A DNA stretch of 64,000 nucleotides from the NCBI GenBank assembly GCA_014359765.1, contig JACIYT010000009.1:39605-103604 (forward strand). The letters run 5' to 3'. A program made the translations under genes and the position numbers. Under the pieces are notes generated by a model. It ran no database searches, had not been told where the DNA came from, and worked only from the letters and a program-made list of their open reading frames with translations. Positions 51,692 to 60,327 of this stretch are shown here, piece after piece. The first letter of the stretch is position 1. Every line of letters starts with the position of its first letter. Source of the DNA: Roseovarius sp. (GTDB lineage Bacteria > Pseudomonadota > Alphaproteobacteria > Rhodobacterales > Rhodobacteraceae).

Positions 51692-51703
51692 AAGGCCCTC
51701 CCG

Positions 51704-51725
51704 CTTCATCTTTCCGCAAATACTC
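51704..51725 (-). repeat. 22-bp dispersed motif, copy 4
   Basis: CTTCATCTTTC-CGC-AAATACTC on the plus strand. On the minus strand it ends 12 bases before the epimerase GTG, immediately ahead of its ribosome-binding site. Confidence 0.7.
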
Positions 51726-51811
51726 ATTCCCAGATCGCCGCCCGCGCCGCCAGCGGTTTTGCGCGCCGGCCCGGTCGCCTGTCGGGCGCATAATGCGCTT
51801 GCGGCAGGCCG

Positions 51812-51857
51812 GGCAATTTCCTAACCACGCAGGCACATGTCCGGCAATTTCCTGACC
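51812..51857 (+). promoter_or_regulatory. Direct repeats upstream of mclA
   Basis: GGCAATTTCCTAACC (51812-51826) and GGCAATTTCCTGACC (51843-51857) are 14/15 identical and spaced 31 bp, close to three helical turns. The second lies 14 bp before the mclA start codon. Spacing and position fit paired sites for a regulator of acetate or C2 metabolism; which one is unknown. Confidence 0.5.
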
Positions 51858-51871
51858 CAAGGAGCGATCAC

Positions 51872-52831
51872 ATGAGCTTTCGCGTGCAACCCCCCGCCCC
51901 CGCCCGTCCCAACCGCTGCCAGCTTTTCGGCCCCGGCTCGAATCCGAAGCTGTTCGAGAAGATGGCCGCCAGCGCGGCGGACGTGATCAATATCGACCTC
52001 GAGGATGCGGTGGCCCCCTCCGACAAGGACAGCGCGCGCGCCAACACCATCGCCGCGATCAACGAGATCGACTGGGGCAACAAGTATCTCTCGGTGCGCA
52101 TCAACGGGCTCGATTCGCCCTTCTGGTATCGCGACGTGGTGGACCTTCTCGAACAGGCGGGCGAGCGGCTCGACCAGATCATGATCCCCAAGGCGGGCTG
52201 CGCGGCGGATATCTACGCCGTCGATGCGCTTGTCTCTTCGATCGAGGCCGCCAGGGGCCGCAGCAAGCGGATCAGCTTCGAGGCGATCATCGAGACCGCC
52301 GCCGGCCTCTGCCATGTCGAGGAAATCGCCGCCGCCTCGCCCCGGATGCAGGCGCTCAGCCTCGGTGCGGCCGATTTCGCGGCCTCGATGGGGATGCAGA
52401 CCACCGGCATCGGCGGCACGCAGGAAAATTACTACATGCTCCATGAGGGCGCGAAATACTGGTCCGATCCCTGGCACTGGGTGCAGACCGCGATTGTCGC
52501 CGCCTGCCGCACCCATGGCCTCTTGCCGGTGGACGGGCCGTTCGGCGATTTCTCCGACGAAGAGGGATTCCGCGCGCAGGCGCGGCGCTCGGCCACGCTC
52601 GGCATGGTCGGCAAATGGGCGATCCACCCCTCGCAGGTGGCGCTTGCCAACGAGGTCTTTACCCCCTCGGAGGCCGCCGTGCAGGAGGCGCGCGAGATCC
52701 TCAAGGCCATGGAAGCGGCCAAGGCGCGCGGCGAGGGCGCCACGACCTACAAGGGCCGCCTCGTCGATATCGCCTCGATCAAGCAGGCCGAGGTGATCGT
52801 GAAACAGGCCGAGATGATCGCCGCGCGGTAG
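51872..52831 (+). CDS. mclA: L-malyl-CoA/beta-methylmalyl-CoA lyase Mcl1
   Basis: 319 residues. R76, E141 and D168 coincide with the active-site residues of Rhodobacter Mcl1. Recognisable stretches are R-P-N-R-C-Q-L-F-G-P-G-S, I-D-L-E-D-A-V-A-P, G-G-T-Q-E-N-Y-Y-M-L-H and G-M-V-G-K-W-A-I-H-P. It splits malyl-CoA to acetyl-CoA and glyoxylate, and beta-methylmalyl-CoA to propionyl-CoA and glyoxylate, in the ethylmalonyl-CoA pathway. AAGGAGCG precedes the ATG. A paralogue is at 59356-60327. Confidence 0.96.
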   Translation: MSFRVQPPAPARPNRCQLFGPGSNPKLFEKMAASAADVINIDLEDAVAPSDKDSARANTIAAINEIDWGNKYLSVRINGLDSPFWYRDVVDLLEQAGERLDQIMIPKAGCAADIYAVDALVSSIEAARGRSKRISFEAIIETAAGLCHVEEIAAASPRMQALSLGAADFAASMGMQTTGIGGTQENYYMLHEGAKYWSDPWHWVQTAIVAACRTHGLLPVDGPFGDFSDEEGFRAQARRSATLGMVGKWAIHPSQVALANEVFTPSEAAVQEAREILKAMEAAKARGEGATTYKGRLVDIASIKQAEVIVKQAEMIAAR

Positions 52832-52886
52832 CGCACGGCGTTGCGCAAGGGGGCATCGCCCCCTTGCCCTGCGGGACGGTCCGCGC

Positions 52887-53540
52887 TCAGCCCGGCAGTT
52901 TCACCTTGCGCAGATAGGGCAGTTCCGCGTCGAAGCCGCCGAATTTCTCGCGCGCGGCCGCGTCATTCACCGAGGGCGGCACGATCACGTCCTGACCGAT
53001 GGTCCAGTTGGCGGGGGTGGCCACGCCGTGTTTCTCGGTGGCCTGGAGCGCGTCGAGCGCGCGCAGCACCTCGGCGAAATTGCGCCCCACCGACATCGGG
53101 TAGGTCATCGAGAGCTTGAGCTTCTTGTCGGGCCCGATGATGAACACGGTGCGCACCGTGGCGCTGTCGGCAGGCGTGCGCCCGTCGGGCAGCCAGGCCT
53201 CGGCGGGCAGCATGTCGAAGGCCTTGGACACCGCCAGCCCGTCATCGGCGATGATCGGGAATTTCGGCGCCGCGCCGCCCACCTTCTCGATATCGCCTTT
53301 CCACTTGCGGTGATCCTCGACGCCATCGACCGAAACCCCGATGACCTTGGTGCCGCGCTTTTCCCATTCGTCGGCCAGCTGCGCCACGGCGCCGAATTCG
53401 GTGGTGCAGACGGGGGTGAAATCCTTGGGATGCGAAAAGAGAATCGCCCAGCTGTCGCCGATCCATTCATGCAGCGAGAACGTGCCGAGATCGGTCTCGA
53501 CGGTGAGATCGGGGATCGTGTCGTTGATGCGAAGTGCCAT
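52887..53540 (-). CDS. 1-Cys peroxiredoxin (Prx6 family)
   Basis: 217 residues. The peroxidatic cysteine is C45 in H-P-K-D-F-T-P-V-C-T-T-E-F; no resolving cysteine is seen elsewhere. The C-terminal half (W-T-I-G-Q-D-V-I-V, L-P-Y-L-R) is typical of the Prx6/AhpC-1Cys group. It reduces hydrogen and organic peroxides. It is divergent from the aldehyde dehydrogenase gene. The ATG at 53540 is preceded by AGGAGG. Confidence 0.95.
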   Translation of the reverse strand: MALRINDTIPDLTVETDLGTFSLHEWIGDSWAILFSHPKDFTPVCTTEFGAVAQLADEWEKRGTKVIGVSVDGVEDHRKWKGDIEKVGGAAPKFPIIADDGLAVSKAFDMLPAEAWLPDGRTPADSATVRTVFIIGPDKKLKLSMTYPMSVGRNFAEVLRALDALQATEKHGVATPANWTIGQDVIVPPSVNDAAAREKFGGFDAELPYLRKVKLPG

Positions 53541-53662
53541 GAGAACCTCCTGTGACAGGGGCGTGCGCGGGAATTTGATCAAAATCCCGCGGGCCGGATC
53601 ATCCAGCCTTGCGGCGCGCCCGAACGGCTGACAGAGTGCCGTCAAATTCACGGAGGTCAACC

Positions 53663-55105
53663 ATGATCGAGAGAAAGATGTTCTATATCGACGGCGCATG
53701 GGTCGCGCCGCGCGCGGGCCGTGATCACGCCGTCATCAACCCCACCACCGAAGAGCCCTGCGCCGTGATCGCGCTCGGGGGGCAGGCCGATACCGATGCC
53801 GCCGTCGCCGCCGCGCGCGCGGCCTTTCCGGCATGGATGGCCACGCCCCCCGAGGAACGCATCGCCGCGGTCGAGCGCATCCTCAAGGTCTACGAGACCC
53901 GCGCCGAGGATCTCGCCCGGGCCACCAGCATGGAAATGGGCGCGCCCATCGACATGGCCCGCCAGCAACAGGTGCCTTCGGGGACCTGGCACATCACCAA
54001 TTTCCTGACCGCCGCGCGCGCGTTCAAGTTCGACGAACCGCTCGGCGATCACGCCCCCAATGACCGTATCATCCACGAACCCGTGGGCGTGGTCGGCATG
54101 ATCACGCCGTGGAACTGGCCGCAGAACCAGATCACGCTCAAGGTCATCGCCGGGCTCATCGCGGGCTGCACCATGGTGCTCAAACCCTCCGAGGAGGCGC
54201 CGCTCAACGCGCTCATCTTCGCCGAGATCGTCCACGAGGCGGGCCTGCCCAAGGGGGTGTTCAACCTCGTCAATGGCGATGGGGCAGGGGTGGGCAGCCA
54301 GCTTTCGGCGCATCCGGACGTGGACATGATCAGCTTTACCGGCTCGTCGCGGGCGGGCAAACTGATTTCCAGATCCGCCGCCGATACGCTCAAGCGTGTC
54401 AGCCTCGAATTGGGCGGCAAGGGGGCCAATCTCATCTTTGCAGATGCCGACGAAAAGGCCGTCAAGCGCGGCGTGATCCATTGCATGAACAATACCGGCC
54501 AGTCCTGCAACGCCCCCACCCGGATGCTGGTGGAGCGCGCGCGCTACGCCGAGGCGGTGGAAGAGGCCGCCGAGGTCGCGGCCGCGATCGCGGTCGGCCC
54601 CGCCCATGAGGAGGGCCGCCATATCGGCCCGGTGGTGAACAAGGCGCAATTCGACAAGATCCAGGGTCTGATCCAGAAGGGCATCGACGAGGGCGCGCGG
54701 CTGGTGGCGGGGGGCTTGGGGCGGCCTGACGGGCTCAATCGCGGCTTCTTCGTGCGGCCCACGGTCTTTGCCGATGTCACCAATGACATGACCATCGCGC
54801 GCGAGGAAATCTTTGGCCCCGTGCTCTCGATCATCCCCTTCGAGACCGAGGAAGAGGCGCTCGCCATCGCCAATGATACGCCCTATGGCCTGACCAATTA
54901 TGTCCAGACCGGCGATGCGGCCCGCGCCAATCGCCTCGCGCGGGGGCTTCGCTCGGGTATGGTCGAGATGAACGGCAAGTCGCGCGGCGCAGGCTCGCCC
55001 TTCGGGGGCATGAAACAGTCCGGCCATGGCCGCGAGGGCGGCAAATGGGGCATCGAGGATTTCCTCGAGGTCAAGGCCGTGTCGGGCTGGACACCGGGGG
55101 CGTGA
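53663..55105 (+). CDS. NAD(P)-dependent aldehyde dehydrogenase
   Basis: 480 residues. ALDH motifs: I-T-P-W-N-W-P (N151 oxyanion), F-T-G-S-S-R-A-G, E249 in L-E-L-G-G-K, catalytic C282 in T-G-Q-S-C-N-A-P-T, and E-I-F-G-P-V. It oxidises an aldehyde to the acid; the substrate is not evident. The ATG follows GGAGG. No operon partner is seen; the next gene is 277 bp away. That gap (55106-55382) holds a GC-rich block and a possible iclR promoter but no gene. Confidence 0.94.
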   Translation: MIERKMFYIDGAWVAPRAGRDHAVINPTTEEPCAVIALGGQADTDAAVAAARAAFPAWMATPPEERIAAVERILKVYETRAEDLARATSMEMGAPIDMARQQQVPSGTWHITNFLTAARAFKFDEPLGDHAPNDRIIHEPVGVVGMITPWNWPQNQITLKVIAGLIAGCTMVLKPSEEAPLNALIFAEIVHEAGLPKGVFNLVNGDGAGVGSQLSAHPDVDMISFTGSSRAGKLISRSAADTLKRVSLELGGKGANLIFADADEKAVKRGVIHCMNNTGQSCNAPTRMLVERARYAEAVEEAAEVAAAIAVGPAHEEGRHIGPVVNKAQFDKIQGLIQKGIDEGARLVAGGLGRPDGLNRGFFVRPTVFADVTNDMTIAREEIFGPVLSIIPFETEEEALAIANDTPYGLTNYVQTGDAARANRLARGLRSGMVEMNGKSRGAGSPFGGMKQSGHGREGGKWGIEDFLEVKAVSGWTPGA

Positions 55106-55382
55106 CGCTGGTGGTCTGACACCGGCGCGGGGGGCAGGGTCCGCGCACCCCCACCCGCAGGCCCCCTACGAGCCCTCGGTCCGGGCACCCGGCACGGGCC
55201 GCGCCCGGCCCCTGGGGGCGACGATCGGTATCGACTGCGAATGTCGGGATGCGTGACCCGCTCCTGGCAACATGTCGGGACATCGGGTTGCGCCATCACG
55301 AGGGACGAGCGCGGGGCACACCAGCTTGACGCGAACGGGGCGGGTCAATAGGCATGTCCCCGGGCAATGCGAGACAATTGAC

Positions 55383-56147
55383 ATGGGCAAGGACCGACAG
55401 GGCGACGTGAAGGCAGCCGGCCGGACACTCGACCTGTTCGAGATCTTCGCGCGGCAACTTGCGCCGCTCTCGCTGTCGGAACTGGCGCAGCTCATGGATA
55501 TTCCGGTCTCCAGCACACATGCGCTGGTGAAGACGCTGCGTGCCCGGGGCTTTCTGTATGTTCTGGAGAACCGCAAGCGGATCTACCCGACGCGCCGGAT
55601 GCAGGTTCTGGCCAACCAGATCGCCGGGATGGATCCGGTCGTCGAGATCCTGGCGCCCACCCTTCAGGCCCTGCAGGAAGCCAGCGGCGAGACGCTCATG
55701 CTCGGCAAGCGCCAGGGAGACATGGTGATTTATCTCGACGTGGTGGAATCGCGCAGCGCAATCCGCTATTCGCCGCAACCCGGCGAGCGCAAGCCGCTGC
55801 ATTCGAGTGCGATCGGCAAGGCGATGCTCAGTCTGGAAACCGACGAGGCGATCCGCCAGACGCTCGAGACCGTCGGCCAGCCCCGGATAACGGCGAATAC
55901 ATTGACCGATCCCGCGGCACTGATCGCGGATATCCGCCAGGGACGCGAACAGGGCGTGTTCATCACCCGTGGCGAGAACGTCGTCGATCTGATGGGGATG
56001 GCAACGCTGGTTCGCCTGGGCGAGGAATCTGTCGGGATCGCGATCGGTGGCCCGCTCTCGCGGATGATGGAAAAGGAGCGGACCTGTCGCGAACTCCTCG
56101 CGGCGGCCCGCCAGGATATCGCCGCGATGGAGGCCGCGCCGATCTGA
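55383..56147 (+). CDS. IclR-family transcriptional regulator
   Basis: 254 residues. N-terminal winged helix (about 10-75: L-S-E-L-A-Q-L-M-D-I-P-V-S-S-T-H-A-L-V-K-T-L) and an IclR effector-binding domain (80-250: H-S-S-A-I-G-K-A-M-L, G-V-F-I-T-R-G-E-N). IclR proteins typically control catabolic operons and respond to a small acid. It converges on the TRAP permease with a 15-bp gap and probably controls the surrounding cluster. The ATG is chosen at M-G-K-D-R-Q. Confidence 0.9.
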   Translation: MGKDRQGDVKAAGRTLDLFEIFARQLAPLSLSELAQLMDIPVSSTHALVKTLRARGFLYVLENRKRIYPTRRMQVLANQIAGMDPVVEILAPTLQALQEASGETLMLGKRQGDMVIYLDVVESRSAIRYSPQPGERKPLHSSAIGKAMLSLETDEAIRQTLETVGQPRITANTLTDPAALIADIRQGREQGVFITRGENVVDLMGMATLVRLGEESVGIAIGGPLSRMMEKERTCRELLAAARQDIAAMEAAPI

Positions 56148-56162
56148 TAGCGGGCTGACGGA

Positions 56163-58112
56163 TCACGCGGCGCTTGTCTCCTCGCCCGCACCCGCGCCGC
56201 GCGATGCGCGTCGAAGATGCAGCCCGAGAACCGCCGCGCTCACCAGGACGCCGGCAACATCGGACATCCAGTTCGGCGTCAGCATCAGCAAGGCGCCACA
56301 TCCGAGTCCGATCCTGAGAAGCGGATGAATGGGAGCACGCAGAAAGCCCATGGACGCGGCGGTGAGCGCGCAGACCCCCGCCGCCCCGGTCGTGGTGGCG
56401 AGGATGACGGCTGGCATGTCGGCGTCCATCAGCAGAACGGGGTCGTTGACGAAGAGGAACGGCACCAGAAAGAGCGGCAGGGCAAGCCGGAGGGCCTGAC
56501 CGGCGGTCGGCATCACCCGCCCGCCGCTTATGGCGCAGGCCGCGAAGATCGCCGCGGCAACCGGGGGCGTGATCGCGGCGAGGCAGGCGAAATAGTAGAT
56601 GAACAGATGGGTCGGCAGCGTTTCGAGGCCAAGCCGCGACAAGGGCGGGGCCAGCACCGCCGCCGCGACGGCATAGGCTGCCGGTGTGGGCATCCCCATG
56701 CCCAGCACGATGGCCGCGATCATGGTGAGCATGAGCGAGAGGATCAGGCTCTCCTGCCCGATCGTCACGATGATCTGTGACAGCGTCGCGCCGAGGCCGG
56801 TGAGGTTGATGACCGCCACGATCATCTGTGCCGCGGCCACGATGATGGCGATATATGCGATGTTCCAGGCGGAACTCTCGAACCCGTTCTTCATCGTGCG
56901 GCCGAACCGCCCGGCGCGCGCCCGCACAGGCCCGTCCCGTTCGGACAGGGCGGCGCCCGCCGCCATCAGGAGCAACATTGCCCCGAGCGCCCAGAGGACG
57001 GCATACTGGACCGTATAGCCGGCGATGACCATGCCGACCAGAATACCGATCGGCAGGACCAGCAGGATCAGGGCCCAGGGCGCATAGGTGATCCTGCGCG
57101 ACGGGATCAGGTCCTCCGGCACCGGCTGGAGCCCCTGGCGCCCGGCCAGCAGATAGACCGCCAGCAGCAGCCCGATGAAGAACAGCGTCGAGGGGATCAG
57201 CGCCGCCTGGGCGACCTGCAGATAGGAGATGCCGAGAAGCTCGGCCATGAGGAAGGCGCCCGGCCCCATGATCGGGGGCATGAACTGCCCGCCGGTGGAG
57301 GCGACGGCCTCGATCGCCCCGGAGAGACCCCGGGAAAACCCGAGCCGTTTCATCAGCGGGATCGTGAGGACACCGGTTGATGCGACATTGGCCACCGCGC
57401 TGCCCGAGATCATGCCCATGAACGAGCTTCCGATGACGGCCACGAGGCCCGCCCCGCCGCGCATCCGTCCCCCGAGGCGGAGCGCAAAGTTCACGAAGGT
57501 GCGGCCCGCCCCCCCTGCCTTCAGGAATTCGCCGAATATCAGGAAGAGGGCGACCACGCTGGCGGAAATGCCGATCAGCGAGGCGGTCACGCCCTGCGTT
57601 CCGAGGTAGAAGGAAAACAGCAGCCGGTCAACGCTCAGGCCGCGATGGCCGAGCGGGCCGGGAATGTAGCTGCCCCAGATGGCATAGGCGATGAAGACGC
57701 AGATGAGGATCACGAACGCATGTCCGAGCGTGCGGCGGATGCTCTCCAGAAGCGCGACAAAGACAAGCGTCGCAAGGATCCTTTCCGGCCCCGGATAGGT
57801 GAACCAGTTGGCCATCACGATGCGATCGCCTTCGACCACCAGATAACCCACGGCGGCAATTGTCGCCGCGGCGAGGCCGAAATCCAGCAGGCGCCAGCGG
57901 CCCTGAAGGGGAAAGGCCGCCAGCGTCAGCAGGATCGCGCCGCCGACATGCACGGACCGCAGGGTGTGGCTGCCGACATGCCCGGCTGCGGCCAGCAGAT
58001 GGAACATGACCCACACGGTCGCGCAGAGGAGCACGGCGCGTGGCAGGCGGAGCCCCGGACCCTCCTCCGGCGCGGGCGCCTCCGCCTCGGACGATGCCTT
58101 CGACGTGGTCAC
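56163..58112 (-). CDS. TRAP transporter fused permease (system 2)
   Basis: 649 residues, GTG start. A 4TM (DctQ-like) plus 12TM (DctM-like) fusion without the DUF3394 tail of system 1. Characteristic: G-S-S-F-M-G-M-I-S-G-S-A-V-A-N-V-A-S-T-G, G-G-Q-F-M-P-P-I-M-G-P-G-A-F-L-M and G-M-G-M-P-T-P-A-A-Y. Only 2 bp separate it from the upstream TAXI receptor gene, so they form one operon. It is expected to import a carboxylate, probably the substrate of the facing catabolic operon. Confidence 0.93.
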   Translation of the reverse strand: MTTSKASSEAEAPAPEEGPGLRLPRAVLLCATVWVMFHLLAAAGHVGSHTLRSVHVGGAILLTLAAFPLQGRWRLLDFGLAAATIAAVGYLVVEGDRIVMANWFTYPGPERILATLVFVALLESIRRTLGHAFVILICVFIAYAIWGSYIPGPLGHRGLSVDRLLFSFYLGTQGVTASLIGISASVVALFLIFGEFLKAGGAGRTFVNFALRLGGRMRGGAGLVAVIGSSFMGMISGSAVANVASTGVLTIPLMKRLGFSRGLSGAIEAVASTGGQFMPPIMGPGAFLMAELLGISYLQVAQAALIPSTLFFIGLLLAVYLLAGRQGLQPVPEDLIPSRRITYAPWALILLVLPIGILVGMVIAGYTVQYAVLWALGAMLLLMAAGAALSERDGPVRARAGRFGRTMKNGFESSAWNIAYIAIIVAAAQMIVAVINLTGLGATLSQIIVTIGQESLILSLMLTMIAAIVLGMGMPTPAAYAVAAAVLAPPLSRLGLETLPTHLFIYYFACLAAITPPVAAAIFAACAISGGRVMPTAGQALRLALPLFLVPFLFVNDPVLLMDADMPAVILATTTGAAGVCALTAASMGFLRAPIHPLLRIGLGCGALLMLTPNWMSDVAGVLVSAAVLGLHLRRASRGAGAGEETSAA

Positions 58113-58114
58113 GC

Positions 58115-59092
58115 TCAGGGCCGGAGCCTGTCGGGGACGGTGTATCCTGCTTCCTCGAGGTAGCGGATGACGCCGGGATGCAGGGGCGCGACGGCGGCAT
58201 CGATGGTGAGCTGCGCGGTGTTGACCGATTTCGCCTGCGGGTAGAATTCCCCCTCGGCCGCCTTGCCCGCCTCCGAGAGAACCGCCCGGGCGATGCGATA
58301 AGCCACGTCCTCGTCCAGATCGGCGGTGGTATTGATTCCGACTGCGGCCTGAACCGTGGCGACGCCATCGTTCTGCCCGGAGCCATAGAAATTACCCGGG
58401 TTCACCGTGGTCGGCGAAAGGAATCCGGATGCTTCGGAGATCTTCTGCTGTTCTTCCGGCGTCATGTCGAGAAAGCGGATCGCGCGCGAGGCCGCAGCCT
58501 GCTGGATGAGCCCGTCCGGGTGAATGCCGATCTTGGCGAAAGCATCGATCTGGCGGTTCTTGAACGCCTCGAGGGCGTCGCTGCCCTCGGCGCGGACCAC
58601 TTCGGGCGTGATGCCCAGCACCTCGAGGATCTGGTCCACCTGCCGCTCGGTCGAGGTGCCGCGTCCGCCGGGGTTGAACCTGACGCCGTCGAGATCGGCG
58701 AGCGAGCGGACCTTGCTTTCGTCGGCGACCACGAGGTTCAGCGGCGCGGGGGCAAAGAAATAGAGAGTACGGAGCTTGTCGGCGGGGGCCGCGAAAGGTG
58801 CCAGGCCATTGCGGGCGGCGTGATCCGAAGAGGTGAGGCTGAGCCCCATGTCCACCTCGCCACGAAGCAGCGCCTGAGTGGCAACTTCGGCGCCGCCGAG
58901 TTCCTGAACCGAGATGTCAATCCCCTCGACCACGGTGTTGAGGTAATTGGCGATGCCGACCTGATAGGTGTAGTAGGTCGAGGTGCTGAAGGTCGCCCCC
59001 ATTGCCAGCCGCTGCTGGGCCGATGCAATTCCGGGCGCCGCGGATGCGAGCGCGGCAGTGGTCATCGCGGTCAGAAATTCCCTGCGTTTCAT
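58115..59092 (-). CDS. TAXI-family TRAP solute-binding protein (system 2)
   Basis: 325 residues with a Tat-like signal K-R-R-E-F-L-T-A-M followed by a hydrophobic stretch and A-S-A. The mature protein starts Q-Q-R-L-A-M-G-A-T-F-S-T-S-T-Y-Y-T-Y-Q-V-G-I, a TAXI fold with different binding-site residues from system 1 (no [11 protein letters not shown]). It is the first gene of the TRAP operon, divergent from the catabolic operon. The ligand is presumably different from system 1. Confidence 0.9.
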   Translation of the reverse strand: MKRREFLTAMTTAALASAAPGIASAQQRLAMGATFSTSTYYTYQVGIANYLNTVVEGIDISVQELGGAEVATQALLRGEVDMGLSLTSSDHAARNGLAPFAAPADKLRTLYFFAPAPLNLVVADESKVRSLADLDGVRFNPGGRGTSTERQVDQILEVLGITPEVVRAEGSDALEAFKNRQIDAFAKIGIHPDGLIQQAAASRAIRFLDMTPEEQQKISEASGFLSPTTVNPGNFYGSGQNDGVATVQAAVGINTTADLDEDVAYRIARAVLSEAGKAAEGEFYPQAKSVNTAQLTIDAAVAPLHPGVIRYLEEAGYTVPDRLRP

Positions 59093-59144
59093 TCTTTCCC
59101 CTCCCGAAGCGGGTGCAGGCCATGCGCAGCCTCGCCCCCGATAG

Positions 59145-59206
59145 TTGATTCTGATGTGACATTTTGATTCTGACTAGACGTTGACATTCCTTTGTTCTGA
59201 AAACAA
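59145..59206. promoter_or_regulatory. Divergent regulatory region: TTGATTCTGA repeats and TTGTT/AACAA palindrome
   Basis: In the 263-bp divergent gap (59093-59355), unusually AT-rich for the window, TTGATTCTGA occurs at 59145-59154 and 59164-59173 (19-bp spacing, about two turns). An inverted repeat TTGTT-N5-AACAA lies at 59192-59206, and TTGACA, a possible -35 for the catabolic operon, at 59181-59186. These are candidate binding sites for the IclR-type regulator encoded 3 kb away. Confidence 0.5.
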
Positions 59207-59355
59207 GTTCAACATGTCGAAAGATCAAAAAACCGATCTCCGGGCGGCCGCGCACAGCTATCCCTGCCGGACAGGATGGAGAAATGGTTGTGTTATATCA
59301 ATGGCTTGAATGGATTGCGATCTGCGGTCGATCAGGCGGGAACGGAGGAGAATCC

Positions 59356-60327
59356 ATGCCACAGAATCCAGATCCTGCCCGTCCCGTGAGGGTTCACCGA
59401 TCGGAACTCGCCGTTCCGGCGACATCGGAGAAGTTCTTCGCCAAGGCGGCGCAGGGCCCGGCCGACGTGATCTTCCTCGACCTCGAGGACGCGGTCTCGC
59501 CGAACCGCAAGGAGGCGGCGCGCGCCGCCGCGATCCGGGCACTCAACGAGGTGGACTGGGGCCGCAAGACCATGGCCGTGAGGGTCAACGGGGCGGACAC
59601 GCCCTGGGGGCTGAGGGACATCATCGAGGTGGTCACGCGGTGTCCGCGGCTCGATCTCGTGCTGCTGCCGAAGGTTGGCACGGCATTCGACGTGCAGTTC
59701 GCGGACGAGCTGATCGGGCGGCTGGAGCCGGAACGCGGCGATGACAAGCGGATCGGCATCGAGATCCTGATCGAGACGACGCTCGGTCTCGCGAACGTGG
59801 AGAGCATCGCCGCGTCCTCACCGCGGCTCGAGGCGATGATTTTCGGGGTCGGGGACTACTCGATCGAGCTGGGCACGGCCGGCGAGGCCATCGGCGCGGC
59901 AGACCCGCGCTATGCGGTGTCCCCCGACGGTCGGCCGCAGGACAGGCATTGGAACGACCAGTGGCATTTCGCGATTGCCCGGATCGCGAATGCTTGTCGC
60001 GCCCACGGACTCCGGGCGATCGACGGGCCTTTTGCGAACTACGGCGACCCGGACGCCTACCGCGCCTCCGCGCAGCGCGGCGCCGCGCTCGGATGCGAGG
60101 GGAAATGGGCGATCCATCCCAGCCAGCTGGAGATCGCCAACGAAGTGTTCAGCCCGTCGCCCGAGCGTGTCGCCTGGGCGCGGGCGATCATCGACGAGCT
60201 CGAGGCGGCCAATCGCGACGGCAGGGGCGCATATGGTCGCGGTGCCATCCTCATCGACATGGCCGTTGAGAAGCTCGCCCGTTCGGTCCTGCGGCGCCAT
60301 GAGCTTCTCACAGGAGATGCGTCATGA
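59356..60327 (+). CDS. Malyl-CoA-lyase-like HpcH/CitE family protein
   Basis: 323 residues. R76, E140 and D167 line up with the catalytic set of Mcl1 (R76, E141, D168), and G-K-W-A-I-H-P-S-Q-L-E-I-A-N-E-V-F is close to the corresponding stretch of the mclA product. It should therefore cleave a 3-hydroxyacyl- or malyl-type CoA ester, but is not mclA itself. It is the first gene of a coupled operon with a class III CoA-transferase, LLM monooxygenase and flavin reductase. The ATG follows GGAGGAG. Confidence 0.88.
   Translation: MPQNPDPARPVRVHRSELAVPATSEKFFAKAAQGPADVIFLDLEDAVSPNRKEAARAAAIRALNEVDWGRKTMAVRVNGADTPWGLRDIIEVVTRCPRLDLVLLPKVGTAFDVQFADELIGRLEPERGDDKRIGIEILIETTLGLANVESIAASSPRLEAMIFGVGDYSIELGTAGEAIGAADPRYAVSPDGRPQDRHWNDQWHFAIARIANACRAHGLRAIDGPFANYGDPDAYRASAQRGAALGCEGKWAIHPSQLEIANEVFSPSPERVAWARAIIDELEAANRDGRGAYGRGAILIDMAVEKLARSVLRRHELLTGDAS

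Noticed and set aside
55106..55260. Fourth copy of the GC-rich inverted-repeat element
   Set aside because: It shares a GGGCCGCGCCCG block with copy A, but no matching inverted arm could be found, so it was not counted.
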